In this document: positions 8,979 through 17,528 of the stretch, one piece after another
How the letters are laid out: each line of letters opens with the position of its first letter
How positions within the stretch are numbered: the first letter of the stretch is position 1
From: Burkholderia sp. Ax-1724
GTDB taxonomy: Bacteria; Pseudomonadota; Gammaproteobacteria; Burkholderiales; Burkholderiaceae
NCBI RefSeq assembly: GCF_011752995.1
Contig: NZ_VWWL01000033.1
Span: 1 to 61,534, forward strand
Direction: 5' to 3'
DNA: 61,534 bases
Program-made: the position numbers and the translations under genes
Notes under the pieces: generated by a model
What the model saw: only the letters and a program-made list of their open reading frames with translations
What the model was told of the DNA's origin: nothing
Database searches by the model: none

Positions 8979-9319
8979 ATCGGGTTCTGAGGCGAGCGAT
9001 GCGCGAAAGTTTGTATTCAGTCCGTTGATTTTAAACCACCCTCTGCGACGCTGCCGTGCGCCCCTTCTGCCCGCATGGATGCCCGCACCGGCAAGGCCCA
9101 AAGCCCGCGGCCGGGGAGCCGCGGGAGCCCGTCATGGAAATGACAGCTGAAGGCGTGTCCATTTACGCCACTCACGCCACTCGCGATGGAGCAACGACAG
9201 CAGAACAAACTGAAAGCGGCCGCGGACCGCGCGTGCGCACGAAGCAGGCGAGCCGGATGCCCGCGGTGGTACGAAACCACACGAAACTGCACGAGCTTGC
9301 ACACACGCGGCCCGCGCGC
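8979..9319. other. Intergenic region with an 8-bp inverted repeat
   Basis: These 341 bases upstream of cysM and downstream of the HhH protein gene hold no convincing gene. A perfect inverted repeat CCCGCGGC/GCCGCGGG with a six-base loop lies at 9104-9125. It could end the HhH transcript, but it has no clear T-run. The cysM promoter should lie at the left end of this region. Confidence 0.5.
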
Positions 9320-9685
9320 TTACTTCTTCACCGCCACGGCAGTGCCGTCTTTAGCCGTGACGGCCGGAACGGCCGTGCCCTTGGCCGGAGCCGCCGCCGC
9401 AACCTGCGCGCCAGCAGCCGCGCCAGCCGGACCGACAGCGAGACCCTCCGCCTGCAGGCGCTCGATGGTATGCCCGCCCATGCCCTTGACGCGCTTGCCG
9501 AGATCGGCCGGGTCCTTGAACGGGCCATGAGCGGTACGCTCGTCGAGAATGGCTTTCGCCTTCGCGGGACCGATGCCCTTGATGCCGCGCAGCGCATCCT
9601 CGTTAGCCGTGTTGACGTCGACCGTCGCATACGCGTGGCCGAAAGCGGCGAGCATGGCCGCGGTAACCAGAACTTTTCGAAACAT
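9320..9685 (-). CDS. Exported ComEA-like helix-hairpin-helix protein
   Basis: This small exported protein of 121 residues has a signal peptide (MFRKVLVTAAMLAAFGHAYA/T) followed by a single ComEA-type HhH domain. The domain reads VDVNTANEDALRGIKGIGPAKAKAILDER and ends in an RVKGMGGHTIERL segment. HhH domains of this kind bind DNA non-specifically; ComEA relatives take part in periplasmic DNA uptake. The C-terminal 35 residues are Ala/Val/Lys-rich low complexity. The ATG at 9683-9685 has a strong AGGGAG ribosome site. It lies 78 bases after hldD on the same strand. A competence role is only a family inference; other competence genes are not in the window. Confidence 0.85.
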   Translation of the reverse strand: MFRKVLVTAAMLAAFGHAYATVDVNTANEDALRGIKGIGPAKAKAILDERTAHGPFKDPADLGKRVKGMGGHTIERLQAEGLAVGPAGAAAGAQVAAAAPAKGTAVPAVTAKDGTAVAVKK

Positions 9686-9763
9686 ATTGGAATCTCCCTG
9701 TTGCCACTGACCGGCGACCATCACCGGTCAGGAGATTCCAGTTTAAAGAGGTATCCGAATTAT

Positions 9764-10756
9764 TTACACCTGGCCGAATAGCCAACGTACGTAGCGATCG
9801 ACACCTTCCTGCACGCTCAGAAACGGCGCGTCGTAGCCGGCCGCGCGCAGCTTCGACTGGTCGGCCTGGGTGAAGCACTGGTACTTGCCGCGCAGCGCGT
9901 CGGGGAACGGCACGTATTCGATAAGCCCGCGCTGTACCTGCTCCGCGAGCGACAGCGCCGGCTCGTTATTCAGCGCGCGCAGCGTGTTGACCACGGTGCT
10001 CGCGATGTCGTTGAACGGTTGCGCGCGGCCGGTGCCGAGATTGAAGATGCCCGATTTTTCGGGATGATCGAAGAAGAACAGGTTGACCTTCACGACGTCT
10101 TCGACCGAGATGAAATCGCGCGTCTGCTCGCCGGCAGCATAGCCGTTGTATTCGCCGAACAGCTTGACCTTGCCCTCGGCGCGAAACTGGTTGAAGTTGT
10201 GGAACGCGACCGACGCCATGCGCGCCTTGTGCGTTTCGCGCGGCCCGTACACGTTGAAGTAGCGGAAGCCGGCGATCTGGCTCTTCGCGGTGGGCAGCAC
10301 GCGGCGGATCACCTGGTCGAACAGGAACTTCGAATAGCCGTACACGTTGAGCGGCTGCTCGACCTCGCGCTCCTCGACGAAGCGGCTCGAACCGCCATAC
10401 GTCGCCGCCGACGAAGCGTACAGGAACTGGATGTTCTGCGCGAGGCAAACGTCGAGCACGTCGCGGCTATAACGATAGTTGTTGTCCATCATGTAGCGGC
10501 CGTCGGTTTCCATCGTGTCCGAGCAGGCGCCTTCGTGGAAGATCGCGCGCACCTTGCCGAAGTCGCCGCGCGCAAAGCGCTCGACGAATTCGGTCTTGTC
10601 GAGATAGTCGTCGATTTCGCAGTCGACCAGATTGCGGAACTTGTCCGCGCGCGTCAGATTGTCGACGGCGATGATGCGTTGTTCGCCGCGCTCGTTGAGC
10701 GCCTTCACGAGATTGCTGCCGATAAAACCGGCCGCGCCGGTGACGATGACGGTCAT
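9764..10756 (-). CDS. hldD: ADP-L-glycero-D-manno-heptose-6-epimerase
   Basis: This NAD(P)-dependent epimerase makes ADP-L-glycero-beta-D-manno-heptose, the heptose donor for the LPS inner core. It is 330 residues, the usual length for the family (RfaD/HldD). The Rossmann motif TGAAGFIGSN is at the N-terminus. The short-chain-dehydrogenase catalytic pair Tyr139-x3-Lys143 is in NVYGYSKFLFD. GFRYFNVYGPRETHKARMASV follows. It lies downstream of hldA on the same strand, separated by a short repeat-bearing spacer, so heptose synthesis steps are grouped here. Confidence 0.95.
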   Translation of the reverse strand: MTVIVTGAAGFIGSNLVKALNERGEQRIIAVDNLTRADKFRNLVDCEIDDYLDKTEFVERFARGDFGKVRAIFHEGACSDTMETDGRYMMDNNYRYSRDVLDVCLAQNIQFLYASSAATYGGSSRFVEEREVEQPLNVYGYSKFLFDQVIRRVLPTAKSQIAGFRYFNVYGPRETHKARMASVAFHNFNQFRAEGKVKLFGEYNGYAAGEQTRDFISVEDVVKVNLFFFDHPEKSGIFNLGTGRAQPFNDIASTVVNTLRALNNEPALSLAEQVQRGLIEYVPFPDALRGKYQCFTQADQSKLRAAGYDAPFLSVQEGVDRYVRWLFGQV

Positions 10757-10758
10757 GA

Positions 10759-10806
10759 TGATCCTGCGGTAGTTGAGCCTGCAGTAATGAGCCTGCGGTA
10801 ATGAGC
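10759..10806. repeat. Short tandem repeat, about 14-bp unit, between hldA and hldD
   Basis: Two near-identical copies of TGAGCCTGCGGTAA lie at 10774-10787 (one base different) and 10788-10801. They are flanked by a diverged copy at 10759-10773 and a partial one after 10802. They fill the start of the hldD leader on the minus strand. Confidence 0.7.
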
Positions 10807-10869
10807 TTCGCTCGGTCGCCTGCGCGAGCCCTGCGCGTCCGCCTGGACGGCAGGGCCCGGCAAGCTGCG

Positions 10870-11877
10870 TCAGGAAAAGAGTTCGTCGTAGTCGACGGTG
10901 GCGGTGCCGAGTTTGCCGACCACGATGCCGGCCGCGCGATTCGCGAGCCCGACCGCTTCGACAAGCGAAAGCCCCGCGCCGAGCATCGCGGCGAGCGTCG
11001 CGATCACGGTGTCGCCCGCGCCCGACACATCATACACTTCGCGTGCAACGGCCGACGCATGCAGGATGCCGTCGTCGGCGAACAGCGTCATGCCCTCTTC
11101 CGAGCGCGTCAGCAACAGCGCCTTGAATTCGAGTTCGGCACGCAGCTTCGTCACGCGCGCGAGCAGATCCTCTTCGGACTTCCACTGACCGACCACCTCG
11201 CGCAACTCGGCGCGATTCGGCGTGATCAGCGTGGCACCGCGATAGCGTTCCCAGTCGTCGCCCTTCGGATCGACGAGCACCGGCTTGGCCGCCGCGTGCG
11301 CCTTCGCGATCATCTGCGTGACGTGCGTGAGACCGCCCTTCGCGTAATCGGACATCAGGATCACGTCGTGCGCCGGCAGCAGTTCGTCGAAGCGCGCGAG
11401 CCCCGCGAGCAGCACTTCGTGCGCCGGCGAATTTTCGAAGTCGACGCGCAGCAGTTGCTGCTGACGCGACAGCACGCGCAGCTTGATCGTCGTGAGCAAA
11501 TCCGGATCGCGTTCGAGATGCGGCGTCACGCCGCTTTCGTCGAGCAGCTGCACGATGCGCTCGCCGGGCTCGTCATGGCCGACCACGCACAGGAGACCCG
11601 CCTGCGCGCCGAGCGCCACTGCGTTGCGCGCGACGTTCGCCGCGCCGCCAAGACGGTCTTCCTGACGCTGCACGTGCACGACCGGCACCGGCGCTTCCGG
11701 CGAAATGCGGTTCACGTCGCCGAACCAGTAGCGGTCGAGCATCACGTCGCCGACCACGAGCACGCGCGCCGCGCCCAGTTGCGCGCGCGGCACGACCGTC
11801 AACGGCATGGCCTGCCTGGACGCGGAAGCCGCGGGTAGGGTCTCAGGCATCGCCCGGAAGTTCAGAGGGTTGGGCAT
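10870..11877 (-). CDS. hldA: D-glycero-beta-D-manno-heptose-7-phosphate kinase
   Basis: This PfkB/ribokinase-family kinase phosphorylates heptose-7-phosphate at C1 on the way to ADP-heptose. It matches only the kinase half of E. coli HldE, so the adenylyltransferase (HldC) must be a separate gene elsewhere. Features seen are VVGDVMLDRYWFGDVNRISPEAPVPVV, DRLGGAANVARNA, SDYAKGGL, VDPKGDDWERYRGATLITPN and the catalytic-Asp loop VSGAGDTVIATLA. The start is uncertain: ATG at 11877 overlaps the ugd end by 35 bases, ATG at 11850 by 8 bases, and a further ATG lies at 11808. None has a strong ribosome site. The product is certain, the N-terminus is not. Confidence 0.9.
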   Translation of the reverse strand: MPNPLNFRAMPETLPAASASRQAMPLTVVPRAQLGAARVLVVGDVMLDRYWFGDVNRISPEAPVPVVHVQRQEDRLGGAANVARNAVALGAQAGLLCVVGHDEPGERIVQLLDESGVTPHLERDPDLLTTIKLRVLSRQQQLLRVDFENSPAHEVLLAGLARFDELLPAHDVILMSDYAKGGLTHVTQMIAKAHAAAKPVLVDPKGDDWERYRGATLITPNRAELREVVGQWKSEEDLLARVTKLRAELEFKALLLTRSEEGMTLFADDGILHASAVAREVYDVSGAGDTVIATLAAMLGAGLSLVEAVGLANRAAGIVVGKLGTATVDYDELFS

Positions 11878-13246
11878 AGGGGCGTCCAATGGCGTGATAG
11901 TCGATGCCGAGTTCGGTCATCGCGTCCGGCTCGTAGAGATTGCGGCCATCGAAAATCAGCGGCGTCTTCAGTACCGATTTCAGATGCACGAAGTCCGGAC
12001 TCTTAAACTCCTTCCATTCGGTCACGATCACGAGCGCGTCGGCGCCCGTCAGCGTTTCGTCCTGGGTGCTCGCGAAGCTCAGACGCGCGAGCTGCTCGGG
12101 TGCATCGTGCAGGTCCATGGCGAACACGCGGCGCGCTTCCGTGACCGCGACCGGATCGTACGCGCGCACCTGGGCGCCGCGCGCGAGCAACTCGCCGATC
12201 ACGCGGCGGCTCGGCGCCTCGCGCATGTCGTCGGTATTCGGCTTGAATGCGAGCCCCCATACCGCGAACGTGCGGCCGCTCAGATCGTCGCCGAGCTTCG
12301 CCGCGATCTTGTTCACGAGCACGTCCTTCTGCTGGTAGTTCACTTCCTCGACCGCTTCGAGAATGCGCAGGTTGTGGCCGCTTTCGCTTGCGGTGCGGAT
12401 CAGTGCCTGCACGTCCTTCGGGAAGCACGAGCCGCCGTAGCCGCAGCCCGCATACAGGAAGTGATAGCCGATGCGCGGATCGGAGCCGATGCCGCGGCGT
12501 ACCGACTCGATGTCGGCGCCGACTTTATCCGCGAGATTCGACATCTCGTTCATGAACGAGATGCGCGTCGCGAGCATCGCATTGGCCGCGTACTTAGTGA
12601 ATTCGGCCGAGCGCACGTCCATGTACAGCGTGCGTTCGTGGTTGCGATTGAACGGCGCGTAAAGGCGCTTCATCATTTCGCGCGCGCGCTGGCCGGCTTC
12701 GTCTTCGTCGATGCCGATCACGATGCGATCGGGGCGCATGAAATCGTCGACGGCAGCGCCTTCCTTCAGGAACTCGGGATTCGACACCACCGAGAAACGA
12801 TGCTGCCTGCTATCCGCGAGGCCGCGTTTCGCGAGCTCTTCCTCGATCACTGCGCGCACGCGCTGCGCCGTGCCGACCGGCACCGTCGATTTGTCGACGA
12901 TCACCTTGAAGCCGTTCATCGTGCGGCCGATATTGCGCGCCGCCTCGAGCACGTATTGCAGATCGGCCGAGCCGTCCTCGTCGGGCGGCGTGCCGACCGC
13001 GATGAACTGCACGTCGCCGTGCGCGACGCTCGCCGCGACGTCGGTCGAAAACGTGATGCGTCCGGCCGCGCGCGTACGGGCAATCATCTCCTGCAGGCCC
13101 GGCTCGTGAATCGGCACGCCACCTTTGTTGAGGATGCCGATCTTGCGCGGATCGACGTCGAGACAGAAGACGTCGTTGCCGATCTCGGCGAGACACGCTC
13201 CGGTGACGAGGCCCACATAGCCAGTGCCGATAATGGTGATTTTCAT
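11843..13246 (-). CDS. ugd: UDP-glucose 6-dehydrogenase
   Basis: This oxidises UDP-glucose to UDP-glucuronate using two NAD+, feeding exopolysaccharide and, in Burkholderia, L-Ara4N modification of lipid A. It is 467 residues. The NAD-binding motif GTGYVGLVTGACLAEIG is at the N-terminus. The nucleophilic cysteine is Cys274 in GCGYGGSCFPKD. VSNPEFLKEGAA and the C-terminal WGLAFKPNTDDMREAPS are family hallmarks. The start is the ATG at 13244-13246 (MKITIIGTGY). It follows lapB by 150 bases and overlaps hldA. Confidence 0.95.
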   Translation of the reverse strand: MKITIIGTGYVGLVTGACLAEIGNDVFCLDVDPRKIGILNKGGVPIHEPGLQEMIARTRAAGRITFSTDVAASVAHGDVQFIAVGTPPDEDGSADLQYVLEAARNIGRTMNGFKVIVDKSTVPVGTAQRVRAVIEEELAKRGLADSRQHRFSVVSNPEFLKEGAAVDDFMRPDRIVIGIDEDEAGQRAREMMKRLYAPFNRNHERTLYMDVRSAEFTKYAANAMLATRISFMNEMSNLADKVGADIESVRRGIGSDPRIGYHFLYAGCGYGGSCFPKDVQALIRTASESGHNLRILEAVEEVNYQQKDVLVNKIAAKLGDDLSGRTFAVWGLAFKPNTDDMREAPSRRVIGELLARGAQVRAYDPVAVTEARRVFAMDLHDAPEQLARLSFASTQDETLTGADALVIVTEWKEFKSPDFVHLKSVLKTPLIFDGRNLYEPDAMTELGIDYHAIGRPYAQPSELPGDA

Positions 13247-13396
13247 ACGTTTTCCGGTAGAGGGGTCCGGTGATGAGTGCCGGTCATGAGGCCGGCGGCG
13301 ATGAATTCGTGGTGAAGCCCGCGCCGCTCGAACGGCGGCGGCTGGCATACGCGCAACGCGGTGGCCGCCGCGCCTGCCGGTCCGAGCGGCGCGGCG

Positions 13397-14572
13397 TCAG
13401 TTCGGCGCGGCAATCGGCTCGACACGGCGTGGCGCATAGGTTTCCCAACCGCTGCAGCCCGGGCATTGCCAATAGAAAAGCCGCGCCCTGAAACCGCAAT
13501 TCTGGCACGTATAACGTGGCAGATTTTTGGTGCGCTGGCGGATCAGCGTGCGCATCAGCTCCAGTTCGCTGCGACGCGGTTCTTCCGCGACCGCCTGCTG
13601 CGCCTCGAGCAAACGCGTCATGCCGGCCAGATTCGGCGACTTCTGCATTTGCGAGCGCGCGAGCGCATGCGCCGCCTCGGCGCCGCGCAGCGACGCGACG
13701 TGCTGATAGGCGACGTCGAGCAGATCGTTGTTCGGATGCTGGTCCACCCAGCTCGTGAGCAGATCGGCGCCTTCCTGCGCACGGCCGAGCGCTTCGTAGG
13801 CCTTCATGATTTTTTCGGCGACGAGCGGCAAATATGCGGAGTTCTGCTCCTCGACGCGCCGCCATTGCCGGACCGCCGCTTCGGGCTCGCCGCCGGCCGC
13901 GTCGACGTCGCCGAACAGGATCGTCGCGCGCACGTTGGTCGGGTTCGCCTTCAGCGCAAAGCCAAGCTGGCGGCGCGCTTCGTCCGGCTTCTTCTGCTGC
14001 AAGGCTTCCTGCGCGAGCTCGCAATGGAACTGCGCGATTTCCTTATCGAGCGACGGCGCGCCCATCGTTTCGAGATGGCGCGCGGTGTCGATCGACTTGA
14101 TCCAGTCCTTCTCGATTTCGTAGATCGTGAGCAGCGCGCGTTGCGCGCCCAAAGCGTAATCGCCGGCCTGCAGCGAGCGGAAGGTTTCTTCCGCACGATC
14201 GAGCAGGCCCGCTTTCAGGAAGTCCTGACCCAGTTCGTAGAGCGCGTGATCGCGTTCGCTGACGGGCAGGTCCGCGCGGCTCAACAGGTTCTGATGCACG
14301 CGAATCGCGCGATCCGTTTCGCCGCGGCGGCGAAACAGGTTACCGAGCGCGAAATGCAGTTCGACCGTTTCGGGGTCGAGCTTGACGACCTCGATGAACG
14401 CGTCGATTGCCTGGTCAGGCTGCTCGTTGAGCAGGAAGTTCAGGCCGCGAAAATACGAGCGCGGCAGGTTCGCGCTTTCGGACAGCAGCGTCTTGAGGTC
14501 GTAGCGCGCCGCCACCCAGCCGAATGCGAATGCGACGGGTATGACAAGCAGCCACCAGAAGTCTAGATCCAT
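13397..14572 (-). CDS. lapB: LPS assembly protein B (TPR and rubredoxin-like metal domain)
   Basis: This membrane-anchored regulator couples LPS synthesis to transport; in enterobacteria LapB (YciM) brings LpxC to FtsH for degradation. It is 391 residues. An N-terminal membrane helix (WWLLVIPVAFAFGWVAA, about 6-22) is followed by repeated TPR units. The C-terminal rubredoxin-like site contains CQNCGF and CPGCSGW, four cysteines for metal. It directly follows lapA, as in E. coli, and sits with LPS-core genes ugd, hldA and hldD, supporting the assignment. Confidence 0.93.
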   Translation of the reverse strand: MDLDFWWLLVIPVAFAFGWVAARYDLKTLLSESANLPRSYFRGLNFLLNEQPDQAIDAFIEVVKLDPETVELHFALGNLFRRRGETDRAIRVHQNLLSRADLPVSERDHALYELGQDFLKAGLLDRAEETFRSLQAGDYALGAQRALLTIYEIEKDWIKSIDTARHLETMGAPSLDKEIAQFHCELAQEALQQKKPDEARRQLGFALKANPTNVRATILFGDVDAAGGEPEAAVRQWRRVEEQNSAYLPLVAEKIMKAYEALGRAQEGADLLTSWVDQHPNNDLLDVAYQHVASLRGAEAAHALARSQMQKSPNLAGMTRLLEAQQAVAEEPRRSELELMRTLIRQRTKNLPRYTCQNCGFRARLFYWQCPGCSGWETYAPRRVEPIAAPN

Positions 14573-14641
14573 GCGATTGATGCAAATGTGCGGGCAAGCG
14601 GAAACGAAAAGCCGCGCTCAACGCGCGCGGCACGGGGAAAT

Positions 14642-14935
14642 TCAGATCAACGGCGGCAGCGGCGGCTGTTCGACGACCGGCGGCGTTTCGCGCGCCACAC
14701 GCAGCTCGCGCTTGAGACGGCCATTTTCCATGCGCAAGCGCACGACGGCCGGCATCGCCGACACAAGCCCCGCGAGCAAACCGACCACGAAAAACGCGAG
14801 GCCAATCAGGATCAGGGGCGCCGACCAGGCATAGCCGGCGAGGAAATTCAGCGTAGCGGGTTGCGTATTGGACAGTGCCAGCACCAGCAGCAGCACGAAC
14901 ACCAGCACGCGGATCAGCCAGACGATAAATTTCAT
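14642..14935 (-). CDS. lapA: LPS assembly protein A, inner-membrane
   Basis: This short inner-membrane protein of 97 residues (LapA/YciS, DUF1049) has two hydrophobic segments, about residues 3-20 and 38-62. They are separated by the conserved NTQPATLNFLAGY loop. It ends with a cytoplasmic tail containing a basic RMENGRLKRELR stretch that may form a coiled coil, and a proline-rich end. It works with LapB in controlling LPS synthesis. The ATG at 14933-14935 lies about 70 bases before lapB. A terminator upstream suggests it has its own promoter rather than reading through from ihfB. Confidence 0.9.
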   Translation of the reverse strand: MKFIVWLIRVLVFVLLLVLALSNTQPATLNFLAGYAWSAPLILIGLAFFVVGLLAGLVSAMPAVVRLRMENGRLKRELRVARETPPVVEQPPLPPLI

Positions 14936-15293
14936 GAGTAAGTCTCTTGACGGCAGTTGCGGGGTGACGCCGGCTTGATGACGCGTCGCGCCACGGTGTT
15001 GCCCGCGCCGAAGTGACCCGTATTGTAATTGAAGCCCTCGCGGCTGGGCAGCAGGTGGTGGCGCAGAGGCTTGCCGGGGGCTGGTCTCTGGTTGCCGCGA
15101 GCGGAAATGCGGGCGCACATAGGAACGGCAAGCGCCGCCTGGTTTGTGACCTGCGCCTGCGTAGGTATCACCGCACCAGCCACACAGTACAGACGAAAAA
15201 AAAGCGCCCGAAGGCGCTTTTCCTGGTCTTTTGCCGACTGGCTTTGGCCGCTGACGCTAGCTATGCCACGCTGCACGACGCACAGCGAAGCAT
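14936..15293. other. Intergenic region between ihfB and lapA
   Basis: These 358 bases hold the ihfB terminator (15195-15223) and, between it and the lapA start, the presumed lapA promoter. No gene, RNA or further repeat was recognised. Confidence 0.6.
15195..15223 (-). terminator. Rho-independent terminator after ihfB
   Basis: On the minus strand AAAAGCGCC/GGCGCTTTT with a TTCG loop is followed by a run of eight T. The stable UUCG tetraloop and T-run make a strong terminator for the cmk-rpsA-ihfB direction, 70 bases past the ihfB stop. Confidence 0.85.
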
Positions 15294-15617
15294 TTACAGG
15301 TCGTCATCCGGCTCTTCGGCCTTCAACGGCTCGCCCGCGCGGCGATCCACCCGCTCGCGCAACTCCTTGCCCGGCTTGAAGTGCGGTACGTACTTCTCAG
15401 GTACCAGCACCTTCTCGCCCGACTTCGGATTGCGTCCGACGCGGGAAGGACGGCGGTTGAGGCCGAAGCTGCCGAAGCCGCGAATTTCGATGCGATGGCC
15501 GTTGGCAAGCGCCTCCGACATCGCATCGAGCATCGTCTTCACCGCGAAATCCGCATCTTTGAGAACAAGCTGCGGAAATCGCGTAGCCAGCTGGGCGACC
15601 AATTCCGATTTGGTCAT
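15294..15617 (-). CDS. ihfB: Integration host factor subunit beta
   Basis: This 107-residue HU/IHF-family DNA-bending protein pairs with IhfA to bend DNA at specific sites. The family signature GFGSFGLNRRPSRVGRNPKSGE (about residues 48-69) contains the beta-arm with the intercalating proline in RNPKSG. The start MTKSELVAQLATRFPQL is typical of IhfB. The C-terminal 15 residues are acidic and extend past the E. coli length. The gene lies 21 bases after rpsA, the same arrangement as in E. coli (cmk-rpsA-ihfB). Confidence 0.95.
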   Translation of the reverse strand: MTKSELVAQLATRFPQLVLKDADFAVKTMLDAMSEALANGHRIEIRGFGSFGLNRRPSRVGRNPKSGEKVLVPEKYVPHFKPGKELRERVDRRAGEPLKAEEPDDDL

Positions 15618-15638
15618 ACTGCAGCAGACCTCTCAGGC

Positions 15639-17354
15639 TTACTGGTTCTGGCCGTCGAGCTTGGCCTTCAGCAGCGCGCCGAGGTTCGTCGTGCCGGTAG
15701 CGGCTGCGCTCGAATCCGAAGCAGCGAGACCACGGATGGCTTCCTGTTGCTCGGCCGAATCCTTCGCCTTGATCGACAGGTTGATGCCACGCGACTTGCG
15801 ATCGATGTTGATGATCATCGCGTTGACCTTGTCGCCTTCCTTCAGCACGTTGCGAGCGTCTTCCACGCGGTCTTGCGCGATTTCCGAAGCGCGCAGGTAG
15901 CCTTCGACTTCACCCGAGAGCTGAACCACGGCACCCTTCGCGTCCACGGTCTTGACCGTGCCATCGACGATCGAACCCTTGTCGTTCATTGCAACGTAGT
16001 TGCTGAACGGGTCGCCTTCGAGCTGCTTGATGCCCAGCGAAATGCGTTCCTTCTCGACGTCGATGCCGAGAACGATCGCTTCCACTTCGTCGCCCTTCTT
16101 GTACTTGCGGACGGCTTCTTCGCCGGTTTCGCTCCACGACAGGTCCGACAGGTGAACCAGACCGTCGATACCGCCCGGCAGACCGATGAAGACGCCGAAG
16201 TCGGTAATCGACTTGATCGCGCCTTGCAGCTTGTCGCCCTTCTTGAAGTTGCGGCTGAAGTCGTCCCACGGGTTCGGCTTGCACTGCTTCATGCCGAGGC
16301 TGATACGGCGGCGGTCTTCGTCGATTTCGAGAACCATGACTTCGACTTCGTCGCCCAGCTGGACAACCTTCGACGGCGCAACGTTCTTGTTGGTCCAGTC
16401 CATTTCCGACACGTGGACGAGGCCTTCGATGCCCGATTCCACTTCGACGAATGCGCCGTAGTCGGTGATGTTGGTGACCTTGCCGAACAGGCGCGTACCC
16501 GACGGGTAACGGCGCGAGATGCCTTCCCACGGATCGTCGCCCAGTTGCTTGATACCGAGCGAAACGCGGTTCTTTTCCTGATCGAACTTGAGGATCTTCG
16601 CGGTGACTTCCTGGCCAACCGACAGCACTTCGCTCGGGTGACGCACGCGACGCCATGCGATGTCGGTGATGTGCAGCAGGCCGTCGATACCGCCGAGGTC
16701 GACGAACGCACCGTAGTCGGTGATGTTCTTGACCACGCCTTCGACGATCGCGCCTTCCTTCAGCGTTTCGAGCAGCTTCGCGCGCTCTTCGCCTTGCGTT
16801 GCCTCGATGACAGCGCGGCGCGACAGCACGACGTTGTTACGCTTGCGGTCGAGCTTGATGACGCGGAATTCGAGGGTCTTGCCTTCGTACGGGGTCGTGT
16901 CCTTGACCGGACGTGTATCGACCAGCGAACCCGGCAGGAACGCGCGGATGCCGTTGACCATGACAGTCATGCCGCCCTTGACCTTGCCCGTGATCGTGCC
17001 GGTCACGAGCTCGTTGTTGTCGAGCGCTTTTTCCAGCGACAGCCACGAAGCGAGACGCTTCGCCTTGTCGCGCGACAGGATCGTGTCGCCATAGCCGTTT
17101 TCCAGCGCGTCGATCGCGACGGAAACGAAGTCGCCCGCCTGCACTTCTACCTCGCCCGCGTCGTTCAGAAACTCTTCGAGCGGGATGTAGGCTTCGGACT
17201 TCAGACCAGCATTCACGACCACGAAGTTGTGGTCGACACGCACGACTTCGGCGGAGATCACTTCGCCAGCGCGCATGTCCTGCTTGGTCAGCGACTCTTC
17301 GAACAGAGCCGCAAAAGATTCGGTATTCGGGGTAGAGGTTTGCAGGTCGGACAT
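15639..17354 (-). CDS. rpsA: 30S ribosomal protein S1
   Basis: This is the large, mRNA-binding ribosomal protein needed for initiation on most mRNAs. It is 571 residues from the ATG at 17352-17354 (MSDLQTSTPNTES). S1/OB-fold repeats are visible through recurring blocks such as VKNITDYGAFVDLGGIDGLLHITDI, ITDYGAFVEVESGIEGLVHVSE and ITDFGVFIGLPGGIDGLVHLSD, consistent with the usual six. A slightly earlier in-frame start would add six residues (MQILIF) and is less likely. It is co-directional with cmk upstream and ihfB downstream. Confidence 0.97.
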   Translation of the reverse strand: MSDLQTSTPNTESFAALFEESLTKQDMRAGEVISAEVVRVDHNFVVVNAGLKSEAYIPLEEFLNDAGEVEVQAGDFVSVAIDALENGYGDTILSRDKAKRLASWLSLEKALDNNELVTGTITGKVKGGMTVMVNGIRAFLPGSLVDTRPVKDTTPYEGKTLEFRVIKLDRKRNNVVLSRRAVIEATQGEERAKLLETLKEGAIVEGVVKNITDYGAFVDLGGIDGLLHITDIAWRRVRHPSEVLSVGQEVTAKILKFDQEKNRVSLGIKQLGDDPWEGISRRYPSGTRLFGKVTNITDYGAFVEVESGIEGLVHVSEMDWTNKNVAPSKVVQLGDEVEVMVLEIDEDRRRISLGMKQCKPNPWDDFSRNFKKGDKLQGAIKSITDFGVFIGLPGGIDGLVHLSDLSWSETGEEAVRKYKKGDEVEAIVLGIDVEKERISLGIKQLEGDPFSNYVAMNDKGSIVDGTVKTVDAKGAVVQLSGEVEGYLRASEIAQDRVEDARNVLKEGDKVNAMIINIDRKSRGINLSIKAKDSAEQQEAIRGLAASDSSAAATGTTNLGALLKAKLDGQNQ

Positions 17355-17528
17355 AAAAATCAGAATTTGCATGGTTTTCGCAGCGCCTGACTCACCGGAC
17401 GGTCAGCAACTTCGGCAAAAACGCGAATACCACGCGGGGTTAAAGGGTTAAAAACAACGCTTCGCGACCATCGCGAAGCACCTACCAACAACGGAACTGT
17501 TGCGCCGCCGCTGCGTTACTGTTTCGAG

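Noticed and set aside
9017..9304. Small minus-strand ORF of about 95 residues upstream of cysM
   Set aside because: Composition is Arg/Ala/Ser/Cys-rich, there is no ribosome site and no family sequence; it is probably chance coding.
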